Shown: positions 1-6,163 of the stretch, one piece after another | Position numbering within the stretch: the first letter of the stretch is position 1 | Layout: the number at the start of each line of letters is the position of its first letter | Assembly: GCA_031553315.1 (NCBI GenBank) | Contig: JAVBLT010000024.1 | Coordinates: forward strand, 1-13,288 | Origin: JAVBLT01 sp031553315 | GTDB taxonomy: Bacteria; Verrucomicrobiota; Kiritimatiellia; RFP12; DVOR01 | Length of the DNA: 13,288 nucleotides | Direction of reading: 5' to 3' | Translations under genes and position numbers: made by a program | The notes under the pieces: model-generated | Told to the model about the DNA's origin: nothing | The model's input: only the letters and a program-made list of their open reading frames with translations | Databases searched by the model: none

Positions 1-1
1 T

Positions 2-196
2 CTTTTTCTTCCGCCTTACAGCCCCGATCTCAACCCGATTGAGAAGATGTGGAGCAAGGTCAAAACAACGCTCCGGCGCTTGGCAGCCAGAACGAAGGAA
101 TGGTTGTCGGCGGCAATTACGGAAGCGATTGCAGGCATTACGCCGAATGACACCAAAGAATTTTTCAAGTCATGCTGCATTAGGAAAGTTCATTAG
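2..196 (+). CDS. IS630-family transposase, C-terminal fragment (cut by window edge)
   Basis: The plus-strand frame starting at base 2 reads LFLPPYSPDLNPIEKMWSKV, then about 45 more residues to a TAG at 194-196. The block PPYSPDLNPIEKMW is the hallmark C-terminal motif of IS630/Tc1-mariner DDE transposases; its glutamate (IEKMW) is the last acidic catalytic residue of the triad. The rest of the protein, including the two upstream Asp residues, lies left of the window, so whether the element is intact cannot be judged. The fragment ends normally, with a Lys/Arg-rich tail and no internal stop. It runs towards manA (convergent). The enzyme would cut and join element ends at TA targets, as is known for this family. 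Confidence 0.9.
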   Translation, partial: LFLPPYSPDLNPIEKMWSKVKTTLRRLAARTKEWLSAAITEAIAGITPNDTKEFFKSCCIRKVH

Positions 197-288
197 AAAC
201 TTGCTCTAATCGATGCTTAAAAATGCACAGTCAATTGGTTTTTATGATGATATTTAATATTAGAGCATATTTCGATTGATCTTTCCGC
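197..288. other. A+T-rich intergenic segment with 9-bp inverted repeat, probable IS end
   Basis: The 92 bp between the transposase stop and the manA stop are clearly richer in A+T than the genes beside them. TGCTCTAAT at 202-210 and ATTAGAGCA at 259-267 form a perfect 9-bp inverted repeat. The right terminal repeat of an IS630 element would be expected within a few tens of bases of the transposase stop, so this segment probably holds the element end. The left end is outside the window, so neither terminal repeat nor TA target can be confirmed. No T-tract-backed hairpin terminator is visible between the two convergent genes. Confidence 0.4.
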
Positions 289-1269
289 TCAGTAGCGCAG
301 CGAGGTCACGAGGAGGTGGGCGGTGGGGGCGGGCTCAAGCCGGGCTTTGACGCCGGCGGGGATCAACACGCTGCTGCCTTTGGGGAGCAGCAGCGCGCCG
401 GCATCGCTGATGAGGCGGCAGGCGCCGCGATCCACGAAGAGGACTTGGAAGGAGGCGGCGGTGTGCTCAAGGAAGGTGGGCTCGCAGAGGTTCATGCAGC
501 GGAAGACGAAGCAGGCGTGGCTGAGCACGCTCCAAAGGGTGTTGTGGTCGGCGCCGTAGGGGATGGCGGGAATCACGCGGGGGGGGGGCAGGGAAGGGTC
601 GATCGTCTGCATGCCTTTTTCAATGTGGAGCTCGCGGGGGCGGCCGGTTTTTTCGTCGAGGCGGGCCCAGTCGTAAAGGCGGTAGGTGGTGTCGGAGGAT
701 TGCTGTACTTCGTAGATGAGGTAGCCGGCGCCGATGCTGTGGACCATGCCGCCGGGGATGAAAAAGATGTCGCCACGTTTTGCCGCGAGCTGCATCACGC
801 ATTGTTCGCCGCGGTTTTCTTCGAGGGCCTGCCGGAAGGCGGGTTTGGTTATGCCGTCGCGCATGCCGCCGTGGATGCAGGCTCCGGGCTCGGCGTCGAG
901 AATATACCAGAGCTCGGTTTTGGGGTCGCCGCCGGTGAGGGCCGCGGTGGTTTCGTTGGGGTGGACTTGCATGCTGAGTGCCTGGCGGGCGTCGATCACC
1001 TTGAAGAGAAGCGGGAAGGTTCCGGGGTCTTGGGCGGCGGTTCCGATGAGTTTTTCTCGATAGGCGGCCACGGCTTGGGCGAGGGTTTGGCCGGCGAGGA
1101 TGCCGTTGGCGATCACGGAGGGGCCGCTGGGGTGCACGGAGATTTCCCACGATTCGCCGCAGTGGTCGGGGGCGCCGGGCCGGTCGTAGAGCTTGCGGAT
1201 GCGGTCGCCGCCCCAGAGCATGGATTTGTAAACGGGATGAAACTGCAAGGGATAAAGCGCGTCACTCAT
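289..1269 (-). CDS. manA: Mannose-6-phosphate isomerase, class I cupin type
   Basis: This 326-residue protein is predicted to interconvert mannose 6-phosphate and fructose 6-phosphate in the cytoplasm, linking mannose use or GDP-mannose synthesis to glycolysis. It shows the class I signatures: LWGG near 19-21, SWEIS at 40-44, FPLLFKVIDA at 85-94, and LSMQVHP around 98-104. Zinc ligands are read as Q101, H103, E119 (in KTELWY) and H177 (in PGGMVHSIGAG). The EVQQSSDTTYRLYDW block at 187-201 carries the active-site Arg197. The length fits the short bacterial form (about 310-330 residues), not the roughly 390-residue enterobacterial one. The ATG at 1267-1269 follows a purine-rich stretch (GAAAGG, then GAAG). 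The gene lies 63 bp downstream of xseA on the same strand and has its own promoter-like sequence. Confidence 0.95.
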   Translation of the reverse strand: MSDALYPLQFHPVYKSMLWGGDRIRKLYDRPGAPDHCGESWEISVHPSGPSVIANGILAGQTLAQAVAAYREKLIGTAAQDPGTFPLLFKVIDARQALSMQVHPNETTAALTGGDPKTELWYILDAEPGACIHGGMRDGITKPAFRQALEENRGEQCVMQLAAKRGDIFFIPGGMVHSIGAGYLIYEVQQSSDTTYRLYDWARLDEKTGRPRELHIEKGMQTIDPSLPPPRVIPAIPYGADHNTLWSVLSHACFVFRCMNLCEPTFLEHTAASFQVLFVDRGACRLISDAGALLLPKGSSVLIPAGVKARLEPAPTAHLLVTSLRY

Positions 1270-1283
1270 CTTTTCTTCACACC

Positions 1284-1329
1284 TTTCATTGCATGATTAT
1301 ACGGATTGGGGGATGCCGGAGCAATGAAA
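1284..1329. repeat. 9-bp inverted repeat flanking the manA promoter
   Basis: TTTCATTGC at 1284-1292 and GCAATGAAA at 1321-1329 are perfect inverted copies, 37 bp apart centre to centre. One arm covers the predicted transcription start and the other overlaps the predicted -35 box. The spacing is about three and a half helical turns. The pair could be a split operator, or a weak hairpin with a 28-nt loop in read-through mRNA from xseA. Neither role is shown by the sequence alone. Confidence 0.45.
1296..1324 (-). promoter_or_regulatory. Predicted sigma70-type promoter for manA
   Basis: On the minus strand a perfect TATAAT lies at 1296-1301. TTGCTC lies at 1319-1324, 17 bp upstream (three of six -35 consensus bases). 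Transcription would start near 1289, leaving a leader of about 20 nt before the manA ATG. The element lies in the only real gap of the xseA-side gene cluster, which suggests that manA can be expressed apart from the genes upstream. This is a prediction from consensus match only. Confidence 0.6.
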
Positions 1330-1332
1330 AAA

Positions 1333-2685
1333 TCATTTCTCTACCGTTGAGATAAGGGTGCCTTGGGCGAAGGTGGTTTGGATTCGGGTGCCGGGGGGGG
1401 CCTGATCGGGGGTGCGGAGGAGGGTGCCTTCGGCGGTGCGGGTGAGGGTGTAGCCGCGGGCGAGGACGGTGTGGGGGTTGAGGTCGCCGATCCGGCCGGC
1501 GAGGGCGGCGAGGCGCTGGCGTTCGCGCTGAAGGCGGAGCTGTGAGGCGGCGGCCATGCGCTGGCGGGCGCCGTTCAGGGAGAAGGCGAGGCGGGGGAGG
1601 GCTTTTCCGCGGAGGGCGGCGAAGCGTTTTTCGAGGGAATCGAGCGTTTGGCGGCGGCGGGCGGCGGTGAGGCTGAGGGCTGCGGTGAGGCGGTTCTGGA
1701 GGTGGTCGGTGGTTTGGGCTTTGGTGCGGATGATGTGGCCGGGGTCGCGGAAGAGGGCGGAGGTTTGAAGGGCGCGGATGCGCTGGCGGTTGAGGGTGAG
1801 GCGCTGGCTGAGGGGGGCGGCGAGGCGGCGGGCGGTGTGGCTGAGGGCGGCGGTGAAATCGTCTTTTTTGCCGACGATGAGCTCGGCGGCGACGGAGGGG
1901 GTGGCGGCGCGGAGGTCGGCGGCGTAGTCGGCGATGGTGGTGTCGACTTCGTGGCCGACGGCGGAGATGACGGGTACGGGGGCTGCGGCGATGGCTCGGG
2001 CGACGATTTCTTCGTTGAAGCTCCAGAGGTCTTCGATGCTGCCTCCGCCGCGGCCGACGATCATGGCGTCGACGGGTTCTTCGGTTCCGGGGCCGTGGCG
2101 GCGGGCGAGGAGGGCGATGGCGGCGGCGATTTCGCGGGCGGCGCCTTCGCCTTGCACGCGGGCGGGGGCGATGATGATGTGGAGGTTGGGGTAGCGGCGG
2201 CTGAGCACGCGGAGCATGTCGTGGATGGCTGCGCCGGTGGGGGAGGTGACGATGCCGATGCGCCGGGGCAGGAGGGGAAGGGGGCGTTTGCGCTCGGGGG
2301 CGAAGAGGCCTTCTTCCCAGAGGCGGCGTTTGAGGGCTTCGAAGCGGAGCATGAGGTCGCCCATGCCGGAATCGGCGACGGTGGCGGCGTTGAGCTGGTA
2401 GCGGCCCTGGGGGGGGTAGAGGGTGAGCTTGCCGGAGACGGTGACGCGTTTGCCGTCGGCCAGTTGCGGGCATTGTGTGCCCATTTTGGCTTGCGCGCCG
2501 GCGAAGAAGGTCACGGCGAGCACGGCGCCGGCGTCTTTCAGGCTGAAATAGAGGTGGCCGGAACCCGCCTGGCGGTGGAGGTTGGAGATTTCGCCGGAGA
2601 CGGTGACGGCGCCGATGCCGTCTTCGATCATGCGGCGGATGCTCTGGGTGATTTCGCTGACGGTGTAGATGCGGGGTGTGCTCAT
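1333..2685 (-). CDS. xseA: Exodeoxyribonuclease VII large subunit
   Basis: This 450-residue protein is the catalytic subunit of exonuclease VII, which degrades single-stranded DNA from both ends into oligonucleotides. Residues 1-100 form the OB-fold nucleic-acid-binding domain (YTVSEITQSIRRMIED, then VSGEISNLHRQAGSGHLYFSLKD in two blocks). The catalytic core follows: RIGIVTSPTGAAIHDM at 142-157 with D156, VGRGGGSIEDLWSFN at 210-224, and SAVGHEVDTTIADY at 241-254. A long Arg/Gln-rich helical region from about 275 to 400 is the coiled coil that in this family carries the small subunits. The C-terminal block LARGYTLTR is also typical. Length matches the family. Its ATG directly follows the stop of the permease gene (TAAATG), so translation is probably coupled. 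No xseB small-subunit gene is in the window. Confidence 0.97.
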   Translation of the reverse strand: MSTPRIYTVSEITQSIRRMIEDGIGAVTVSGEISNLHRQAGSGHLYFSLKDAGAVLAVTFFAGAQAKMGTQCPQLADGKRVTVSGKLTLYPPQGRYQLNAATVADSGMGDLMLRFEALKRRLWEEGLFAPERKRPLPLLPRRIGIVTSPTGAAIHDMLRVLSRRYPNLHIIIAPARVQGEGAAREIAAAIALLARRHGPGTEEPVDAMIVGRGGGSIEDLWSFNEEIVARAIAAAPVPVISAVGHEVDTTIADYAADLRAATPSVAAELIVGKKDDFTAALSHTARRLAAPLSQRLTLNRQRIRALQTSALFRDPGHIIRTKAQTTDHLQNRLTAALSLTAARRRQTLDSLEKRFAALRGKALPRLAFSLNGARQRMAAASQLRLQRERQRLAALAGRIGDLNPHTVLARGYTLTRTAEGTLLRTPDQAPPGTRIQTTFAQGTLISTVEK

Positions 2686-4086
2686 TTAAATGAAAAGCCA
2701 GGCGATGAGGAGGGTGAGGGCGGTGGCTGTGAGGCCTGTGCCGATCCATTCCCAGAAGTAGAGGCGGGAGGGGGCGCGGCGGCGGAGCATGCCGATGGCG
2801 ATGATGTTGGCGGTGGAGCCGATCACGGTGATGTTGCCGCCGAAGCAGGCGCCGAAGAGGAGGGGCTTCCAGAGGGGGGCGTAGGCGGGGGTCTCGGCGG
2901 CAAGCTGCTGGATTACGGGGGAAAAGGCGCTCACGAAGATGATGTTGTCGACGAAGGCGGAGCCGAGGGCGGCTGTGCCCAGAAGGGCGGCGGGCATGAA
3001 CGCGGGGCTGGTGTGCGCGTGGATGGCTTCGGCGATGGCGGCGGTGACGCCGGTCGTTTGGAGGGCTCCGGCGATGGCGAAGAGGGTGGCGAAGAAGAAG
3101 AGCATGGAGCCGTTGATGTTGCGGAGCATGGCCTGGCGGGAATCGGGGGAGCAGTGGAGCATGCGGATTGCGGCGATGGCGGCGGGTGTGACCATGAGCA
3201 GGGCTTTGAGGTCGGCCGGGTCGCGAAGGCCGATGAGGCGGGCGATCTGGTGGTTGAGGGCGAGGAGAAAGAGGGTGGCGATCAGGAGGATCATGCCGCT
3301 TTTGCAGGGGGGCTGAAGGAGGGGGCCCAGGGGGCGTTTTTCGGCTTGGCGCTCGCGCATGGCGCGGGTCATTTCGCCGATGGGGGCGCGGTACCGGAGG
3401 AGGAAAAGGAGGGTGACGGCGCAGAGGCTGAGGAAGACGGCGGGGGTGGCGTGGAGCGAAAAATCCCAGAAGGTGAGGTCGGCTTTTCCGGCGATGCAGA
3501 CGGATACCGGGTTGCCCAGGAGGGTGGCGGCGGAGCCGATGTTGGTGGCGATGACGGTGATGACGACGAAGGGGGCGGCGCGCAGGTGCAGGGTGTCGCA
3601 CACTTGAAACACGAGGGTGAGCATCACCGTGATGGCGGCGATTTCGCCTGTGACGGCGGAGAGGAGGGCCGAAAGGAAGCAGAGGATGGCGGTGAAGAGA
3701 GGGCCGTTGAGGCGGGGGCTGGTGATCACGCGCTGGATGATCCAGCTGAAGAGGCCGAGCTCGCGCAGGGCGCCGGTGATCATCATCATGCCGCAGATGA
3801 AGAGGAGGATGCCGGGCTGGAGGTGGCCGTTGAGCTGGCCGAGGGTGGCGCTGCGGGTGGCGATGAGGGCGCAGACGGCGAGTAGGGCGATGGGCAGGCG
3901 CCGCTCCCAGAAGAAGAGGGTGGCGCCGATCATGAGGGAAAAGGCGGCGGCGGCGAGGAGGGAGGGGCGGTCGGGGGCGAGGTGGAGAAGGCGGGCGGCG
4001 GCGGTGAGGGTCAGCGTCACGCCCAGGAGGCCGCCGAAACGGCCGAGGGCTGATTGGGTGAGGGCGGTGTTGATGAATTGGATCAT
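2686..4086 (-). CDS. Ion-transporter (IT) superfamily permease, ArsB/NhaD/CitMHS-like
   Basis: This 466-residue, very hydrophobic inner-membrane protein has about 10-12 membrane segments. It shows the two-repeat layout of the IT superfamily. Repeat 1 ends in TNIGSAATLLGNPVSV (181-196) and repeat 2 in GGNITVIGSTANIIAIG (416-432). These glycine-rich hairpin motifs line the substrate site in ArsB, NhaD and CitMHS relatives. A charged cytoplasmic linker (about 231-262) separates the halves. The substrate cannot be read from sequence: arsenite, Na+/H+, an oxyanion or a metal-citrate are all possible. The ATG at 4084-4086 was chosen because the family-like hydrophobic N-terminus starts there and it sits 4 nt after the upstream stop; the same frame stays open to 4731, but that part is antisense-like Ser/Pro-rich sequence overlapping the neighbouring gene. 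The TAA stop abuts the xseA ATG. Confidence 0.85.
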   Translation of the reverse strand: MIQFINTALTQSALGRFGGLLGVTLTLTAAARLLHLAPDRPSLLAAAAFSLMIGATLFFWERRLPIALLAVCALIATRSATLGQLNGHLQPGILLFICGMMMITGALRELGLFSWIIQRVITSPRLNGPLFTAILCFLSALLSAVTGEIAAITVMLTLVFQVCDTLHLRAAPFVVITVIATNIGSAATLLGNPVSVCIAGKADLTFWDFSLHATPAVFLSLCAVTLLFLLRYRAPIGEMTRAMRERQAEKRPLGPLLQPPCKSGMILLIATLFLLALNHQIARLIGLRDPADLKALLMVTPAAIAAIRMLHCSPDSRQAMLRNINGSMLFFFATLFAIAGALQTTGVTAAIAEAIHAHTSPAFMPAALLGTAALGSAFVDNIIFVSAFSPVIQQLAAETPAYAPLWKPLLFGACFGGNITVIGSTANIIAIGMLRRRAPSRLYFWEWIGTGLTATALTLLIAWLFI

Positions 4087-4090
4087 GAGG

Positions 4091-5023
4091 TCAATCCCGG
4101 AAGACTTTTTCAAGGAAGCGGGTGAGGGGTATTTCGCCGACGAGCTGGCGGCCGTGGAGCACGTAGCAGCGGTCGAGGCGCCGGCGGGCCATTTCCACGG
4201 CGGCCTGGATGGCGGGGGCTTCGGCCTGAACGGCGACGTAGTCTTGGGTGATGATGTCGCGCAGCCAGGCGTTTTGTTCGTTTTGGAGCACGGCGGAGAA
4301 GGGTTCAAACTGCTGCATGGCGGAGAGGTCGCGGCTCCAGAGGAGGTAGTCGGGGAGGCAGAGCTGCATGAGGGCGCGGGTATTGACCACGCCGATGAGG
4401 TCGCCTTCGGCGTCGACCACGGGGATCTCGTCGAGGCGGCCGGTGGTAAACACGTCGATCGCCATGCGGAGGCTGTCGTTTTCGCGGAGCGGGGCGACGT
4501 GGGTGCACATGATGTCGTTGGCGGAGACGAAGGGGGGGAGGGGGGTGCCGCCGTGCTCGAAGATGCGCATGGCTTCGAGGGGGGTCTGGCAAGCGGCAAG
4601 GGCGCGGGCGGCATCGTCGTCGCCGGTGAGGATCTCGCCGACGGCGCGGAGGATCTGGAGGTAGAGGGCGGGCTGTTTGAGGGGAATGAGCACGAGGAAG
4701 ATGATGCGGACGGGGGGCTCGCCGTCTTCAAGAATCACGCCTTCGGGGAAAATGCCGAGGCTGAGGTAGGGCCGGGTGATGGCGTCGATTCGGGCATGGG
4801 GGATCGCCACGCCGGGAGCGAGGATGGTGGAGCCGGCGGCCTGGCGGGCGAGGATCTCGGCGAGGTAGGCGGTTTCGTCGGCCAGGCCGTGGTTGGCGGC
4901 GAGGGCGCGCAGAAGCAGGCGGAGGGCCTCGTCGCGCGGCGAAGCTCCCGGCGCGATTCGGATGTCGTCGATGCTGAAGAAGGAGGTCAGCGTCAGAATC
5001 GGTTTTGAGCGGCGGATCATCAT
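4091..5023 (-). CDS. PTS EIIA (type-2, PtsN/FruA-like) fused to tandem CBS domains
   Basis: This 310-residue cytoplasmic protein has two parts. Residues about 10-155 resemble the PTS EIIA type-2 domain, with the phospho-acceptor motif GVAIPHARID placing the active histidine at H76. Residues about 168-225 (VSANDIMCTHVAPLRENDSL, then LDEIPVVDAEGDLIGVVNT) and about 253-308 form a Bateman pair of CBS domains, which usually bind adenine nucleotides. No EIIB or EIIC is fused or adjacent, so a regulatory role fits better than sugar uptake. The next gene, 4 nt away, is a membrane permease, and I infer that the fusion protein senses phosphorylation and nucleotide state to control it. Two start codons are in tandem (ATGATG); either 5023 or 5020 could be used. 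A consensus-like promoter lies just upstream. Confidence 0.87.
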   Translation of the reverse strand: MMIRRSKPILTLTSFFSIDDIRIAPGASPRDEALRLLLRALAANHGLADETAYLAEILARQAAGSTILAPGVAIPHARIDAITRPYLSLGIFPEGVILEDGEPPVRIIFLVLIPLKQPALYLQILRAVGEILTGDDDAARALAACQTPLEAMRIFEHGGTPLPPFVSANDIMCTHVAPLRENDSLRMAIDVFTTGRLDEIPVVDAEGDLIGVVNTRALMQLCLPDYLLWSRDLSAMQQFEPFSAVLQNEQNAWLRDIITQDYVAVQAEAPAIQAAVEMARRRLDRCYVLHGRQLVGEIPLTRFLEKVFRD

Positions 5024-5049
5024 CGGTTTTTCTTTCCCATGTTGGGAAA

Positions 5050-5078
5050 AGGATAGCCGAAAATGAAAACGGATGCAA
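5050..5078 (-). promoter_or_regulatory. Predicted promoter of the EIIA-CBS / permease / xseA operon
   Basis: On the minus strand, TTGCAT (5073-5078) is followed after 17 bp by TATCCT (5050-5055). This gives a transcript start near 5043 and a leader of about 20 nt containing a GGGAAAG stretch ahead of the ATG. The match is moderate (three of six and four of six bases). It is the only good candidate in the short divergent gap. Confidence 0.45.
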
Positions 5079-5090
5079 CATCATTCCCCG

Positions 5091-5141
5091 TTGACAACCC
5101 CAAAGCCCCGGTGGTACCATTCGCGCAATCAGTATAAGGAG
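5091..5141 (+). promoter_or_regulatory. Predicted promoter and ribosome binding site of the methyltransferase gene
   Basis: A perfect -35 TTGACA lies at 5091-5096. After an 18-bp spacer comes TACCAT at 5115-5120 (four of six bases). Transcription would start near 5127, with a very short leader containing AAGGAG at 5136-5141, 4 nt before the ATG. Its -35 box lies about 13 bp from the -35 of the opposing promoter, so the two could compete for polymerase or share regulators. Confidence 0.65.
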
Positions 5142-5145
5142 CACC

Positions 5146-6159
5146 ATGAACGACACTCCCACGCCTCTTTCCGTTCCCGGCATCATCGACCTGGCTTCGG
5201 CCTTCTACGGGTCGGCGGTGCTGTTCAGCGCCATTGAGCTTGATCTTTTCACTCATGTGAGCGAAGCGGGCACCGCCGATCTCGAGACGATCGTCAGGCG
5301 CGCGGGCGTTCCCAAGCGCAGCCTCCGCCTGTTGCTCGATGCGTGCGTGGCGGTCGGGCTGCTGCTGAAATCGAACAACGTCTACATTCTCACCCCCGCC
5401 TCCGCCGCCACGCTCGTGCGCGGCGCGCAGCAGGATCTCACGCGCGCCATCGGGTACAATCGCGATGTTTACCCCGCCTGGGGCAAGCTCACGCAGTTTG
5501 TGCAGACCGGCAAACCCGTGGAGCCTCCCGCCTTGCATTTGGGCGACGACGTGGAGCGCACGAAGCGCTTCGCCTACGCCATGCATGGCCGCGCCATGGG
5601 CATCGGGCGCATGGCTGTGCCCATGCTGGGCATCCGCAAGGGCGAAACAATTCTCGACCTCGCCGGCGGTCCCGGCACCTACGCCATGCTGATGGCGCAG
5701 CAGGCGCCCGATGTGACGGTGGAAACCCGCGACCTTCCCGCCATTTCGGCCGTGGCCATGGAAATCCTCGCCCGCGCCAACCTCCTTGACCGCGTGACCT
5801 GCCGCCCCGGCGACTATCACACCGACGCCTACGAGCCTGAAGCTTACGACATGGTCACCATCTTCGGCGCCCTCCACCAGGAAGATCCCGCCATGATCCT
5901 CACCATCCTTCGCCACGCCTACGCCGCCCTCCGCCCCGGCGGCCGCATCGCCATTCTCGATATGATGACCGGCCGCGACCACACCTCGCCCCCCTTCTCC
6001 GCCCTCTTCGCCGTCAACATGGCGCTCACCACGGAAGACGGCTGGGTCTTCTCCGACGCCGAGCTCACCGCCTGGCTGGCCGACGTGGGCTTCGTGGGCC
6101 CTCACTTCACCCCCGTGCCCCCGCCCATGCCGCACTGGCTGGCCATGGCCTGGAAATAA
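5146..6159 (+). CDS. SAM-dependent O-methyltransferase (plant-OMT / acetylserotonin OMT-like family)
   Basis: This 337-residue protein has the two-part layout of the methyltransferase family 2 enzymes. Residues about 10-100 form a winged-helix dimerisation domain (AIELDLFTHV, then a recognition-type helix RSLRLLLDACVAVGLL). Residues about 145-335 form a Rossmann SAM-binding domain. Motif I is ILDLAGGPGTYA at 169-180; an acidic/basic pair after strand 2 (ETRDLP, 193-198) would hold the SAM ribose. H244 in GALHQEDP aligns with the catalytic-base region of this family, and LRPGGRIAILD at 262-272 is the post-motif strand. The methyl acceptor cannot be told: small hydroxylated aromatics, quinone precursors or polyketides are typical. 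Strong promoter and AAGGAG support the start. The next gene begins 4 nt after the stop, so both are probably co-transcribed. Confidence 0.87.
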   Translation: MNDTPTPLSVPGIIDLASAFYGSAVLFSAIELDLFTHVSEAGTADLETIVRRAGVPKRSLRLLLDACVAVGLLLKSNNVYILTPASAATLVRGAQQDLTRAIGYNRDVYPAWGKLTQFVQTGKPVEPPALHLGDDVERTKRFAYAMHGRAMGIGRMAVPMLGIRKGETILDLAGGPGTYAMLMAQQAPDVTVETRDLPAISAVAMEILARANLLDRVTCRPGDYHTDAYEPEAYDMVTIFGALHQEDPAMILTILRHAYAALRPGGRIAILDMMTGRDHTSPPFSALFAVNMALTTEDGWVFSDAELTAWLADVGFVGPHFTPVPPPMPHWLAMAWK

Positions 6160-6163
6160 TGAC

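Noticed and set aside
1286..3601. Very long Arg/Pro/His-rich frame on the minus strand
   Set aside because: Out-of-frame reading of xseA and the permease; composition is an artefact of high G+C.
1648..3885. Long Gly/Glu/Asp-rich frame on the plus strand
   Set aside because: Antisense to xseA and the permease, with no family motif or ribosome binding site.
4087..4731. N-terminal extension of the permease frame up to 4731
   Set aside because: The extra 215 residues are Ser/Pro/Thr-rich low-complexity text out of frame with a clear EIIA-CBS gene; the true start is the ATG at 4084-4086.
5020..5040. Tiny leader frame MGKKNR overlapping the EIIA-CBS start
   Set aside because: Six codons, no ribosome binding site of its own, and no regulatory codon run; overlap with the start codon is probably chance.
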